Source of the DNA: Verrucomicrobiota bacterium
GTDB lineage: Bacteria > Verrucomicrobiota > Verrucomicrobiia > Opitutales > Opitutaceae
DNA length: 32,539 bases
Direction: 5' to 3'
Assembly: GCA_023391285.1 (NCBI GenBank)
Contig: JAEWBF010000002.1
Location: 1-32,539 of the forward strand
The notes beneath the pieces were generated by a model. The model did not search any database. It was given only the letters and a program-made list of their open reading frames with translations, and was not told where the DNA came from. Of the stretch, positions 22,524 through 29,640 are shown piece by piece (position 1 is the stretch's first letter; each line of letters starts with the position of its first letter). The position numbers and the translations under genes were made by a program.

Positions 22524-23808
22524 ATTTTTCCGTTACCTTCCGCTCAGCCCCCGCCAACCATTCCTCCTTCACCCTCACGCCCCATCCCGGCCCTTCCGGC
22601 ATCACCGCTTTTCCGTCCTTTACTTCCAACGCCGGCTCGAACATCGCCCGCGCCTCCTTCGTGATCCCCGCGTCAGCCTCGATCGAAAACTCCACCTCTC
22701 CGCCCTTCGGCAGCGCCGCGAGCATGTGCATCGTGAACACCGTCACCAGCGACACATTCGCCGCATGCGGCTTCGTCACGATCCCCGCCGCCTCCGCCAT
22801 CTTCGCGACGCGCCACGCCCGCGTCAGCCCGCCGACATAACAAATATCCGGCTGCACGATATCCACCGCCCCCATCGCAATCATCCGCCGCCACTGCGCC
22901 ATGTCGTTGTCCTGCTCCCCGCCCGACACGTCGATCTTCAACGCCGCCGTCACCTCGCGGGTCCACTCGAGTTCCCAATACGGACACGGCTCCTCATACA
23001 TCGCATAGTTCGCATCCTCGAGCCGCCGCCCCATCTCGATCGCCACATCCGGCGTGTAACAACTGTTCGCATCCGCGAACAACTCCACGTCATCACCCAC
23101 CGCCTTCCGCACCGCCGGAATGATCGCCTCGCTCCGCCCCGGCGACGCATCGCGGTTATGCCCCGTCGGCGTCCCTAGCCGCAGCTTGAACGCCCGATAC
23201 CCCATCTCGTCCTTCAACCGCGCCATCCGCGCCGCCTCGTCCGCCGGCGAAATATCCCGCCGCATGCTGGATCCATACGCCACCAGCGGCCGCACCGCCC
23301 CGCCCAACAACTCCGCCACCGGTTTGCCCAACAACTGCCCATACAAATCCCAAATCGCCGTATCCACCCCCGACAACGCCCGACACACCGCCGACCACGG
23401 CCACTTCATGTTCGCATCCACCACCTCGTCGTTGATCGCATCGATGTCAGCGATGTCCTTCCCCAACACCCGTCGCGCGACGAGTTGATGCAGCACGTCC
23501 GCCGTGATGTTCGCCTCATACGGCGCCACCTGCCCCCATCCCACGGATCCATCGCTCGTCGTCACCCGCACCAGCGCCAGCATGTTCCGGCGAAACGTCT
23601 CCACTTTCGTGATCGTGAGCCCGCGCGGCACGACGCTCCAATCCCGATAATCCGCCGTGCGTCCAAGATATGGATACATCCCGCGTCCCGGCACATGCGC
23701 CTGCCGCGCATTCGAAGCCGCCCCCACCGCCGCCCTCCCCACCACCGGCGCCGCCGCCACCAATGCCGCCGTCTTCAAAAATTCCCGCCGCGAAGTGTCC
23801 ATGTTCAT
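22522..23808 (-). CDS. Enolase-superfamily (mandelate racemase/muconate lactonizing type) enzyme with Tat signal
   Basis: 428 residues from ATG 23808, or 426 from ATG 23802. The N-terminus DTSRREFLKTAALVAAAPVVG is a twin-arginine signal, so a periplasmic enzyme is predicted. The family abstracts the alpha-proton of a carboxylate with Mg2+. The capping domain is followed by a barrel with FKLRLG (a K-x-R where K-x-K is common), metal ligands Asp in ELFADANS, Glu in YEEPCPY and Glu in SGGEQDN, then QPDICYVGG and the catalytic-side His in TKPHAANVS. Likely a sugar-acid dehydratase or epimerase; the exact reaction is not deducible. Neighbours on the same strand are an aldo/keto reductase and a Gfo/Idh/MocA oxidoreductase, consistent with sugar catabolism. 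Confidence 0.88.
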   Translation of the reverse strand: MNMDTSRREFLKTAALVAAAPVVGRAAVGAASNARQAHVPGRGMYPYLGRTADYRDWSVVPRGLTITKVETFRRNMLALVRVTTSDGSVGWGQVAPYEANITADVLHQLVARRVLGKDIADIDAINDEVVDANMKWPWSAVCRALSGVDTAIWDLYGQLLGKPVAELLGGAVRPLVAYGSSMRRDISPADEAARMARLKDEMGYRAFKLRLGTPTGHNRDASPGRSEAIIPAVRKAVGDDVELFADANSCYTPDVAIEMGRRLEDANYAMYEEPCPYWELEWTREVTAALKIDVSGGEQDNDMAQWRRMIAMGAVDIVQPDICYVGGLTRAWRVAKMAEAAGIVTKPHAANVSLVTVFTMHMLAALPKGGEVEFSIEADAGITKEARAMFEPALEVKDGKAVMPEGPGWGVRVKEEWLAGAERKVTEK

Positions 23809-23879
23809 AGGGTAAAAAAAAGAAAGCTGTTGCCGCGCCTGACGCACCGAACCACCTCAAGGTCTCCCCACGCGTCCTC

Positions 23880-24081
23880 TTTTCCGCGCAACGCGACGCA
23901 AAGCCACGCATAGTTTAGATGAGGACGACCACCCCGTAGTCCCTTCGCGACCCTTCGCGCCCTTCGCGGTTTCAAACACCTCCTCCTCCAAACTTCCCCC
24001 ATCCTATCCGTGTTCATTCGAGTCCATTCGTGGTTCCCCCGCCTGGTCTCATCCGTGTGAATCCGTGTCCATCCGTGGTTA
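23880..24081. repeat. Cluster of four short repeats between the enolase and Gfo/Idh genes
   Basis: The 270-bp gap is mostly repeat. 23880-23912 carries a cgcgacgcaaagccacgca type. 23941-23973 has three units of cccttcgcg ending in ggtttc. 24006-24036 and 24051-24081 are 31-nt units of the 10-bp-subunit ccatccgtggtt family. The last unit ends in the TAA stop (24079-24081) of the downstream-strand dehydrogenase gene. No gene or promoter is evident. Confidence 0.85.
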
Positions 24082-25137
24082 AATTCCACTCCGCACCCTC
24101 CCCGGCCAAGTCTCCACCCCTCGCTCCCAAAACGCATCTTCCCTCCCGCCATAATACGCGCTCAACACCCGATCCATCACCGCCTGCGTCCGCCGCCCCG
24201 ACGCCCCCGTGCTCGGACACTCCCCGCGCCCCAGCAACTCATCCACGATCGTCTGAATCAACGGCTGCGCCACGTGCTCCGGATTCGTAATCGCGAACTC
24301 CTCCACTCCCTTCGCCGTCTCCAACTTCACCGGATCCCCCGAAAAAAAGTTCACCGACACCCGCCCCGCCGTCCCCGTGAACTCCAGCACGTCCTCCTTC
24401 ACGAAACTCGAGAAATTCCACGACGCCGTCCCCAACACCCCCTTCCGCGTCCGAAACGTCATCGCCACCGCATCCTCCACGTCCGCCGCCGTCGCGATCC
24501 GCGCCGCCTTTCCCTCCACCTCTTCCAGCGGCCCAAAACAAAAATCCAAATAATCCAGCAGGTGCGACCCGAGATCGAGCAACAGCCCGCCGCCCGCCTC
24601 CGCCGCCGACACGCGCCACGCCCCTTGCGCCGGATCCGCATTCGCCGGCGTCGACGTTGAAAAACGATAATTCACCGCCGTCAGCGTCCCGATCGCATTC
24701 TCCATCAACTCCCGCACTTTCAAAAACCGCGGCATCGCCCGCCGGTAAAACGCCACGAACAGCTTCACGTTCGCCGCCGCACACAACGCGATCATCTCAT
24801 CGCACTCGCGCGCATTCCGCGCCATCGGCTTCTCCACATACACCGGCTTCCCCGCCGCCGCCGCCAATCGCACACCTTCCAGATGCGCCCCCGGCGGCGT
24901 CGCCACATACACCGCATCCACCTCCGGATCGTTCACCAGTTTCGTCGCATCGTCATACCATCGCGGCACCCCGTGCCTCCGCGCATAATCCTCCGCCAGC
25001 TTCCCGTTCCGCCGCATCACCGCCACCAGCCGCGACCCCTCCGCTTTCCGAAACCCCGGCCCGCTCTTCACCTCCGTCACATCCCCACACCCGATAATTC
25101 CCCACCGCACCACGCCAGCGTTGCGATTTTCACTCAT
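24079..25137 (-). CDS. Gfo/Idh/MocA family oxidoreductase
   Basis: 352 residues from ATG 25137-25135 (MSENRNAGVVRWGIIGCGDVT). It has an N-terminal NAD(P) Rossmann fold with GIIGCGDVTEVKSGPG, then YVATPPGAHLEG and the signature VYVEKPMARNA with the catalytic Lys (about residues 93-103). The C-terminal dimerising beta-sheet domain holds GGGLLLDLGSHLLDYLDF, the Asp/His element of the family. Substrates are usually sugars or inositols. It lies 270 bp upstream (in transcription) of the Tat-exported enolase-superfamily gene, with repeats between, so cotranscription is uncertain. Stop codon TAA lies in the end of a dispersed repeat (GGTTA on the plus strand), meaning the repeat may have set the C-terminus. 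Confidence 0.92.
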   Translation of the reverse strand: MSENRNAGVVRWGIIGCGDVTEVKSGPGFRKAEGSRLVAVMRRNGKLAEDYARRHGVPRWYDDATKLVNDPEVDAVYVATPPGAHLEGVRLAAAAGKPVYVEKPMARNARECDEMIALCAAANVKLFVAFYRRAMPRFLKVRELMENAIGTLTAVNYRFSTSTPANADPAQGAWRVSAAEAGGGLLLDLGSHLLDYLDFCFGPLEEVEGKAARIATAADVEDAVAMTFRTRKGVLGTASWNFSSFVKEDVLEFTGTAGRVSVNFFSGDPVKLETAKGVEEFAITNPEHVAQPLIQTIVDELLGRGECPSTGASGRRTQAVMDRVLSAYYGGREDAFWERGVETWPGRVRSGI

Positions 25138-25205
25138 CCCCCACGCCACCCACTTCCCTCCCTCACCGCAAGCCCACGCCCCGTCATCCCTCATTTGAAA
25201 TTGAT

Positions 25206-25243
25206 CCTTCTCTGGAGCTTGGATCTTGGAGCTTGGAGCTTTT
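25206..25243 (+). repeat. TTGGAGCTTGGATCTTGGAGC-type repeat, copy 2
   Basis: Shares ccttctctggagcttgga with 22467-22523 and continues as tcttggagcttggagc. It lies in the 199-bp divergent region between the Gfo/Idh gene and the GspB-like gene. Confidence 0.85.
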
Positions 25244-25336
25244 CCCCGCGGAACCCCTTCCCCATCCCGCCGTCCAACTCCCCACGCTTCTCGTCCTCCA
25301 GCTCACGAGGTGGCCCCCTGCCCAACCACCGCACGC

Positions 25337-25972
25337 ATGAGCCTGATCAACGACGCCCTCATCAAAGCCGAGCGCGAACGCGCCGAAGAAGCCGCCGCCC
25401 GCGCCGCCGGTCTCCCCGTCGAACATCCGAAATACCGCGCCGAAAAACGCCGCCGCTCCCGCCAGCTCCAGTCCATCCCGCTCGCCATCGTCAACACCGT
25501 CGTCCTCCTCGCCTGCTTCGCCGTCATCATCCTCATCGTCGTCCGCAACCGCCCCGCCGCCGACGCCCCCACCGTCGCCACCTCCACACCCGCCGATCCC
25601 GCGCGCTCCTCCTTCTCCGACGCCGACCTCGACACCTCGGACACCTTCGCCGCCTCCGCTTCTTCCGATCTTTCGCCCCCCGTTTCCGATTCTCGCTCCG
25701 ACTCACCGTTCAACTCTCCCGCGCCCTCTCCGATCGCTCCTCCGCCTTCCACCGAGTTCGAACTCGTCGGCATGTCCGCCGTCGGCGACACCACGCTCCT
25801 CGGCATCAACCGCCGCAGCGATCAACGCAGCGTCTGGGTCCCCGTCGGCAAATCCGTCTCCGGCATCACCGCCGTGAGCTACGACGCCGCCAGCGATCGC
25901 GCCGTCATCGAGGTCAACGGCCGCCAACTCACTCTCGGCCTCCGCGCCGGCGCGCCCGCCGTCGCCGAGTAA
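25337..25972 (+). CDS. GspB/PilP-like single-pass membrane protein
   Basis: 211 residues from ATG 25337. The N-terminus MSLINDALIKAERER is characteristic of GspB/PulB-like proteins and related type II secretion or type IV pilus accessory proteins. A cytoplasmic Arg/Lys-rich stretch (residues about 34-44) precedes one transmembrane helix (about 47-69, LAIVNTVVLLACFAVIILIV). A long Ser/Pro/Asp-rich linker (about 70-135) follows, then a small C-terminal beta domain (FELVGMSAVGDTTLLGIN to GRQLTLGLRAG) like the periplasmic HR-type domain of these proteins. No other secretion genes are in the window, so the system it serves is unknown. The 5' frame is open to 25226 but includes repeat sequence. Confidence 0.8.
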   Translation: MSLINDALIKAERERAEEAAARAAGLPVEHPKYRAEKRRRSRQLQSIPLAIVNTVVLLACFAVIILIVVRNRPAADAPTVATSTPADPARSSFSDADLDTSDTFAASASSDLSPPVSDSRSDSPFNSPAPSPIAPPPSTEFELVGMSAVGDTTLLGINRRSDQRSVWVPVGKSVSGITAVSYDAASDRAVIEVNGRQLTLGLRAGAPAVAE

Positions 25973-25993
25973 CACGTCCGTCCTCATCTGGTC

Positions 25994-26014
25994 GGTATCG
26001 CGGGAGTCGATACC
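25994..26014 (+). repeat. Hairpin after the GspB-like gene
   Basis: Arms ggtatcg (25994-26000) and cgatacc (26008-26014) with a 7-nt loop, 21 nt after the stop. The sequence cgggagt in the loop is reminiscent of other 3'-end hairpin repeats. Only three T follow; not a canonical terminator. Confidence 0.6.
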
Positions 26015-26130
26015 TTTGACGCGACGCCTCCGCGCCGCCGCGCGGCCGCATCGTCTCCGCTGCCCGCTTGCGTTCAACAACGCACGCCTCGCAAACTGCG
26101 CATCCCGCTTCCCGCCTTTTTGCCGCGTCG

Positions 26131-26886
26131 ATGCAAACCGATGAATACCTGAAACTCGCCGCCATCGAAGATCGGCTCTGCTATTTCCGCGCCCTTCACG
26201 CCCACATCGCTCGTGAACTCGAACGCGCACACTTGCCCGCTCATGCCTCATTGCTCGACATCGGTTGCGGCACCGGCGGATTGATTCTGCGCCTCAGCCC
26301 GCAAGCGCCCCAACGTCGCTGGACGGGCCTCGACTTCTCTCCTCTCGCTTGCGACCTCGCCCGAAAACGCTGCCCCGGCACCACTAGCATCGTCGAAGGT
26401 TCCGCGACCGCACTTCCTTTCGCCGACGCCAGCTTTGATGCCGCCATCTCCGCCGACGTGCTCTGCCAGTTCGACGATCCTTCTGCCGCCGTTCAGGAAA
26501 TGTTCCGCGTGCTCCGCCCCGGCGCCTTCGCAATCATCAACGTCCCCGCATATCAGTGGCTCTGGTCCTATCACGACGCCGCCACCCACGGCAAACGCCG
26601 CTACACTTGTCCCGAGATCGCCGCGCGTCTTCGCGCCGCCGGTTTCGAGATCGATCAACTTACCTACCGCAGCGCCCTCGCCTTCCCATTCATCTGGGCC
26701 AAACGCAAACTCCTGCCGGGCTCCCGCGACTCGAGCGACGTCCACGAAAACTCCGCTCTCATCGACGCGGTCTATAGCACCCTCGCCGCCATCGAATCGG
26801 TCTGGTTCCGACTCGGCGGTCGCTTCGCCTGGGGTTCGTCCGTGTTCGCCGTCGCTCGCAAGCCTGCCGCCTCTCCTTCCCCCTGA
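26131..26886 (+). CDS. Class I SAM-dependent methyltransferase
   Basis: 251 residues from ATG 26131. The SAM-binding motif I LLDIGCGTGG is at 41-50, motif II acidic residue in WTGLDFSPLA, EGSATALPFADASFDAAISADVL (motifs III and IV), then the post-motif Gly-rich VLRPGAFAIINVPAYQWLWS. This resembles the UbiE/Methyltransf_11 group. The C-terminal part (from about 190, KRKLLPGSRDSSDVHE) is typical of methyltransferases found beside polyprenyl-linked glycan genes, but the acceptor cannot be named. Upstream are the GspB-like gene and a 158-bp gap; the stop is followed within two bases by a hairpin repeat. The frame is open before 26131 but has no supporting features. Confidence 0.88.
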   Translation: MQTDEYLKLAAIEDRLCYFRALHAHIARELERAHLPAHASLLDIGCGTGGLILRLSPQAPQRRWTGLDFSPLACDLARKRCPGTTSIVEGSATALPFADASFDAAISADVLCQFDDPSAAVQEMFRVLRPGAFAIINVPAYQWLWSYHDAATHGKRRYTCPEIAARLRAAGFEIDQLTYRSALAFPFIWAKRKLLPGSRDSSDVHENSALIDAVYSTLAAIESVWFRLGGRFAWGSSVFAVARKPAASPSP

Positions 26887-26887
26887 T

Positions 26888-26911
26888 GGAGGCGCGGTGC
26901 CTTCACCGCGC
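26888..26911 (+). repeat. Hairpin repeat GGAGGCGCGGTG/CACCGCGC, copy 2
   Basis: 8-bp stem (26892-26899, 26904-26911), loop cctt, starting directly after the methyltransferase stop (26884-26886). Same orientation as copies at 9573, 29502 and 32384. No T tract. Confidence 0.88.
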
Positions 26912-26994
26912 AGTCCCGCCCCAAATTCTCAGGCTCTCGCGTGACCACTCTCTCCGCGCTTCGTCAGGCCGCGCAACACCCCGCCTCTTCCCCC

Positions 26995-28086
26995 ATGCGC
27001 CTCCCGCTCTGCTTCGCCGCCATTTCCATCGCCTTGTCCGCACTTGCCGCCGACCGACCCACGATGGACTTCGAAACCTACAACCCCACCTCCACCCTCG
27101 TCGTCCCCGAACACAAACTCACCCGCGCCAAATTCCCGTTCATCGACATCCACAATCACCAGTGGAACATGCTCACGCAGGATCTCGAGGCCCTCACCCG
27201 CCAGATGGACGAGCTCAACATGGCCATCATGGTCAACCTCTCCGGCCGCTCCGGCACCCAACTCGCCAGCACCGCCGAACGCATCCGCAACTCCCACGCC
27301 CCCCAACGCCTCGTTCTTTTCGCCAACGTCGACTTCGACGGCTTCGGCACCACCGGCTGGATCGACCGCGCCGTCCGCCAACTCGAAGCCGACGTCGCCG
27401 CCGGCGCCCGCGGTCTGAAATTTTTCGAAAGCTACGGCCTCAACGTCAAAGACCACACCGGGGCCCGCGTCCCCGTCGACGATCCGCGCATGGACCCGAT
27501 CTGGGAAACCTGCGCCCGCCTCGGCATCCCCGTCCTCATCCACACCGGTGCGCCCAAATCTTTCTGGGACCCCGTCGACGAGAAAAACGAGCGCTGGCTC
27601 GAACTCGTCCTCCGCCCCAACCGCCGCCGCACCGCGACCCACCCCGCCCCGTGGGACGTCATCATGGGCGAACAGCGCAACCTCTTCAAAAAACACCCGC
27701 GCACCACCTTCATCGCCGCGCACTTCGCCTGGCAGGCCAACGATCTCGCCAACCTCGGCCGCTGGCTCGACGAAACGCCCAACATGCACATCGAGATGGG
27801 CGCCATCATCGCCGAACTCGGACGCCAGCCGCGCGCCGCCCGCGCCTTCTTCGAAAAGTATCAAGACCGCATCCTCTTCGGCAAAGACAGCTGGGTCCCC
27901 GACGAATACCAAACCTACTTCCGCGTCCTCGAGACCGAGGACGAATACTTCCCGTATCACAAAAAATACCACGCCTTCTGGGCGATGTATGGCCTGGGCC
28001 TTCCCGACGAGATCCTCAAAAAAGTTTACTACAAAAACGCCCTCCGCCTCGTCCCCGGCCTCGACGCCTCCCTGTTCCCCCGCTGA
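26995..28086 (+). CDS. Exported amidohydrolase family 2 protein
   Basis: 363 residues from ATG 26995, which opens a signal peptide (LCFAAISIALSALA, cleavage after about residue 19); the GTG at 26941 would give an unlikely leader. Metal-dependent TIM-barrel hydrolase: H53-x-H55 in DIHNHQW, a strand with GARGLKFFESYG, His in PVLIHTGAP, His in FIAAHFAW and the metal-side Asp in LFGKDSWVP. This is the amidohydrolase-2 pattern seen in lactonases and decarboxylases. A periplasmic or outer-surface location is predicted. The following MFS carrier in the same direction suggests uptake of the product, for example a sugar acid released from a lactone. The substrate is not identifiable. Confidence 0.88.
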   Translation: MRLPLCFAAISIALSALAADRPTMDFETYNPTSTLVVPEHKLTRAKFPFIDIHNHQWNMLTQDLEALTRQMDELNMAIMVNLSGRSGTQLASTAERIRNSHAPQRLVLFANVDFDGFGTTGWIDRAVRQLEADVAAGARGLKFFESYGLNVKDHTGARVPVDDPRMDPIWETCARLGIPVLIHTGAPKSFWDPVDEKNERWLELVLRPNRRRTATHPAPWDVIMGEQRNLFKKHPRTTFIAAHFAWQANDLANLGRWLDETPNMHIEMGAIIAELGRQPRAARAFFEKYQDRILFGKDSWVPDEYQTYFRVLETEDEYFPYHKKYHAFWAMYGLGLPDEILKKVYYKNALRLVPGLDASLFPR

Positions 28087-28092
28087 CCCATT

Positions 28093-28116
28093 GTAGGACG
28101 GGGTCTCCCGACCCCG
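28093..28116 (+). repeat. Hairpin repeat with GTAGG prefix after amidohydrolase gene
   Basis: Stem cggggtc (28099-28105) and gaccccg (28110-28116), loop tccc, preceded by tgtaggа-type sequence (gtagga at 28093-28098). Same design as 12968-12992 with a different stem. Confidence 0.72.
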
Positions 28117-28165
28117 CCGCCCCTCGACGCGCAAACACCGCGCCCGCCCCGCCCCTCTCCTCGCC

Positions 28166-29473
28166 GTGTCCCCCCACACCCCCGCTCCCGCTTCCCCCAC
28201 CTCTGCCGCAACTTCCTCCGAGCGCCCCACGCGCGTCCGCTTCCGCGTCGTGTCGCTCGTCGTCGCGCTCGCGATGATCACCTACCTCGACCGCGCCTGC
28301 CTCGGCGCGCTCGCGCCCGACATCATGCGCGACCTCGATCTTTCGAAGCAGCAAATGAGCTGGGTCTTCAGCGCCTTTGCCCTCTCCTACGCGCTCTTCG
28401 AAATCCCCACCGCCTGGTGGGCCGACCGCCAAGGCACGCGCCGCGTCCTCACTCGCATCGTTCTCTGGTGGTCCGCGTTCACCATGGCCACCGCCGCCGC
28501 GTTCAATCTCGTTTCGATGCTCATCGTGCGCTTCCTCTTCGGCGCCGGTGAAGCCGGCGCGTGGCCCTGCGTCGCCCGCACGTTCGCCCGCTGGATTCCG
28601 CTCGCCGAACGCGGACGCGTCCAAGGCGTCTTCTTCAGCGGCGCTCATCTCGCCGGCGGCCTCACTCCCATTTTCGCCGTTGGTCTCGCCGCGTTCGTCG
28701 GCTGGCGCGGCGTCTTCATTGCTTTCGGCGCCATCGGCCTGGTCTGGTGTCTCGTCTGGCATCGCTGGTTTCGCGACGACCCCGCCCAACACGCGTCCGT
28801 CAACGCCGCCGAAAACACCCTCATCGTCGCCGGCCGCGTCGAAGCGCCTTCTTCGCATGAGGGCTGGGCTTACTGGCGTTGTCTCTTCGCGCATCGCAAT
28901 ACCCTCCCGCTCTGCCTCGCCTACATTCCCAACAGCTGCGCGTTCTACTTCTGCATCACCTGGCTGCCCACGTATCTCAAAGAGAAACACGGCTTCGCCG
29001 CACTCTCCCTCGGTTTCTTCGCCGGTCTCCCGCTCATCGTCAGTGTCATCGGCGATCTCTTCGGCGGCGCCGCCACCGATTTCGCCACGCGCCGCTTCGG
29101 TCTTCGTCTCGGTCGCGCCGGCGTCAGCGGCCTCGGCAATCTCTGCGCCGGCCTCGCCATGATCGGCGCCGCCCTCGTGCATCATCCCATCGCCGCCATC
29201 GGCCTCATCTCCTTCGCCGTCGCCTGCACGATGTTCACCCTCGGCGCCACGTGGAGCACCTGCCTCGACATCGGCGGCCGCCACGTCGGCGTCGTCAGCG
29301 CCGCCATGAACACCGCCGGCCAAATCGGCAGCTTCTTCTGCCCGCCGCTCGTCACCGCCCTCCTCGCTCATTACAGCGATTGGAACGCCCCCGTCCTCGC
29401 CATCGGCGGTCTCTTCCTCGCCGGTGCTCTCTGCTGGCTCATCATCGACCCCCGCGACCGCGTCTTCGACTGA
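28166..29473 (+). CDS. MFS transporter, anion:cation symporter type
   Basis: 435 residues from GTG 28166, 79 bp after the amidohydrolase. Twelve hydrophobic helices are expected. The N-terminus has YLDRACLGALAPDIMRDL, matching the sugar-acid and phthalate symporters (R-N/D-ACLG pattern), and the loop 2-3 signature WWADRQGTRRVL (about residues 89-100) is the MFS G-x-x-x-D-R-x-G-R-R motif in degenerate form. FLFGAGEAGAWPCVARTFARW (about residues 120-140) is typical of ACS-family transporters. A second DR/RR loop appears at DFATRRFGLRLGR. Role inferred: proton-coupled uptake of an organic anion such as a hexuronate or sugar acid, fitting the adjoining amidohydrolase. Substrate unknown. Confidence 0.9.
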   Translation: MSPHTPAPASPTSAATSSERPTRVRFRVVSLVVALAMITYLDRACLGALAPDIMRDLDLSKQQMSWVFSAFALSYALFEIPTAWWADRQGTRRVLTRIVLWWSAFTMATAAAFNLVSMLIVRFLFGAGEAGAWPCVARTFARWIPLAERGRVQGVFFSGAHLAGGLTPIFAVGLAAFVGWRGVFIAFGAIGLVWCLVWHRWFRDDPAQHASVNAAENTLIVAGRVEAPSSHEGWAYWRCLFAHRNTLPLCLAYIPNSCAFYFCITWLPTYLKEKHGFAALSLGFFAGLPLIVSVIGDLFGGAATDFATRRFGLRLGRAGVSGLGNLCAGLAMIGAALVHHPIAAIGLISFAVACTMFTLGATWSTCLDIGGRHVGVVSAAMNTAGQIGSFFCPPLVTALLAHYSDWNAPVLAIGGLFLAGALCWLIIDPRDRVFD

Positions 29474-29501
29474 TCGCCCGCCCGCCCACCCTCGTTCCAA
29501 T

Positions 29502-29525
29502 GGAGGCGCGGTGCCCCCACCGCGC
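29502..29525 (+). repeat. Hairpin repeat GGAGGCGCGGTG/CACCGCGC, copy 3
   Basis: 8-bp stem (29506-29513, 29518-29525), loop cccc, in the 167-bp gap after the MFS gene. Identical core to copy 1. No T tract. Confidence 0.88.
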
Positions 29526-29640
29526 TCAGCTCGCAGCGAAACACCTCCGCGCCTGAATCGTCCGGAGCAAACGTTTCGCCTCCTCCCTCCCCTCCCAAAA
29601 ACATTGCCGCGCATTTTCCCCGCGCCCGTAATCCCCCGCG

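Noticed and set aside
25973..26130. Small gene between the GspB-like and methyltransferase genes
   Set aside because: Open frame exists in the methyltransferase frame but has no start context, motif or codon pattern; only the hairpin is supported.
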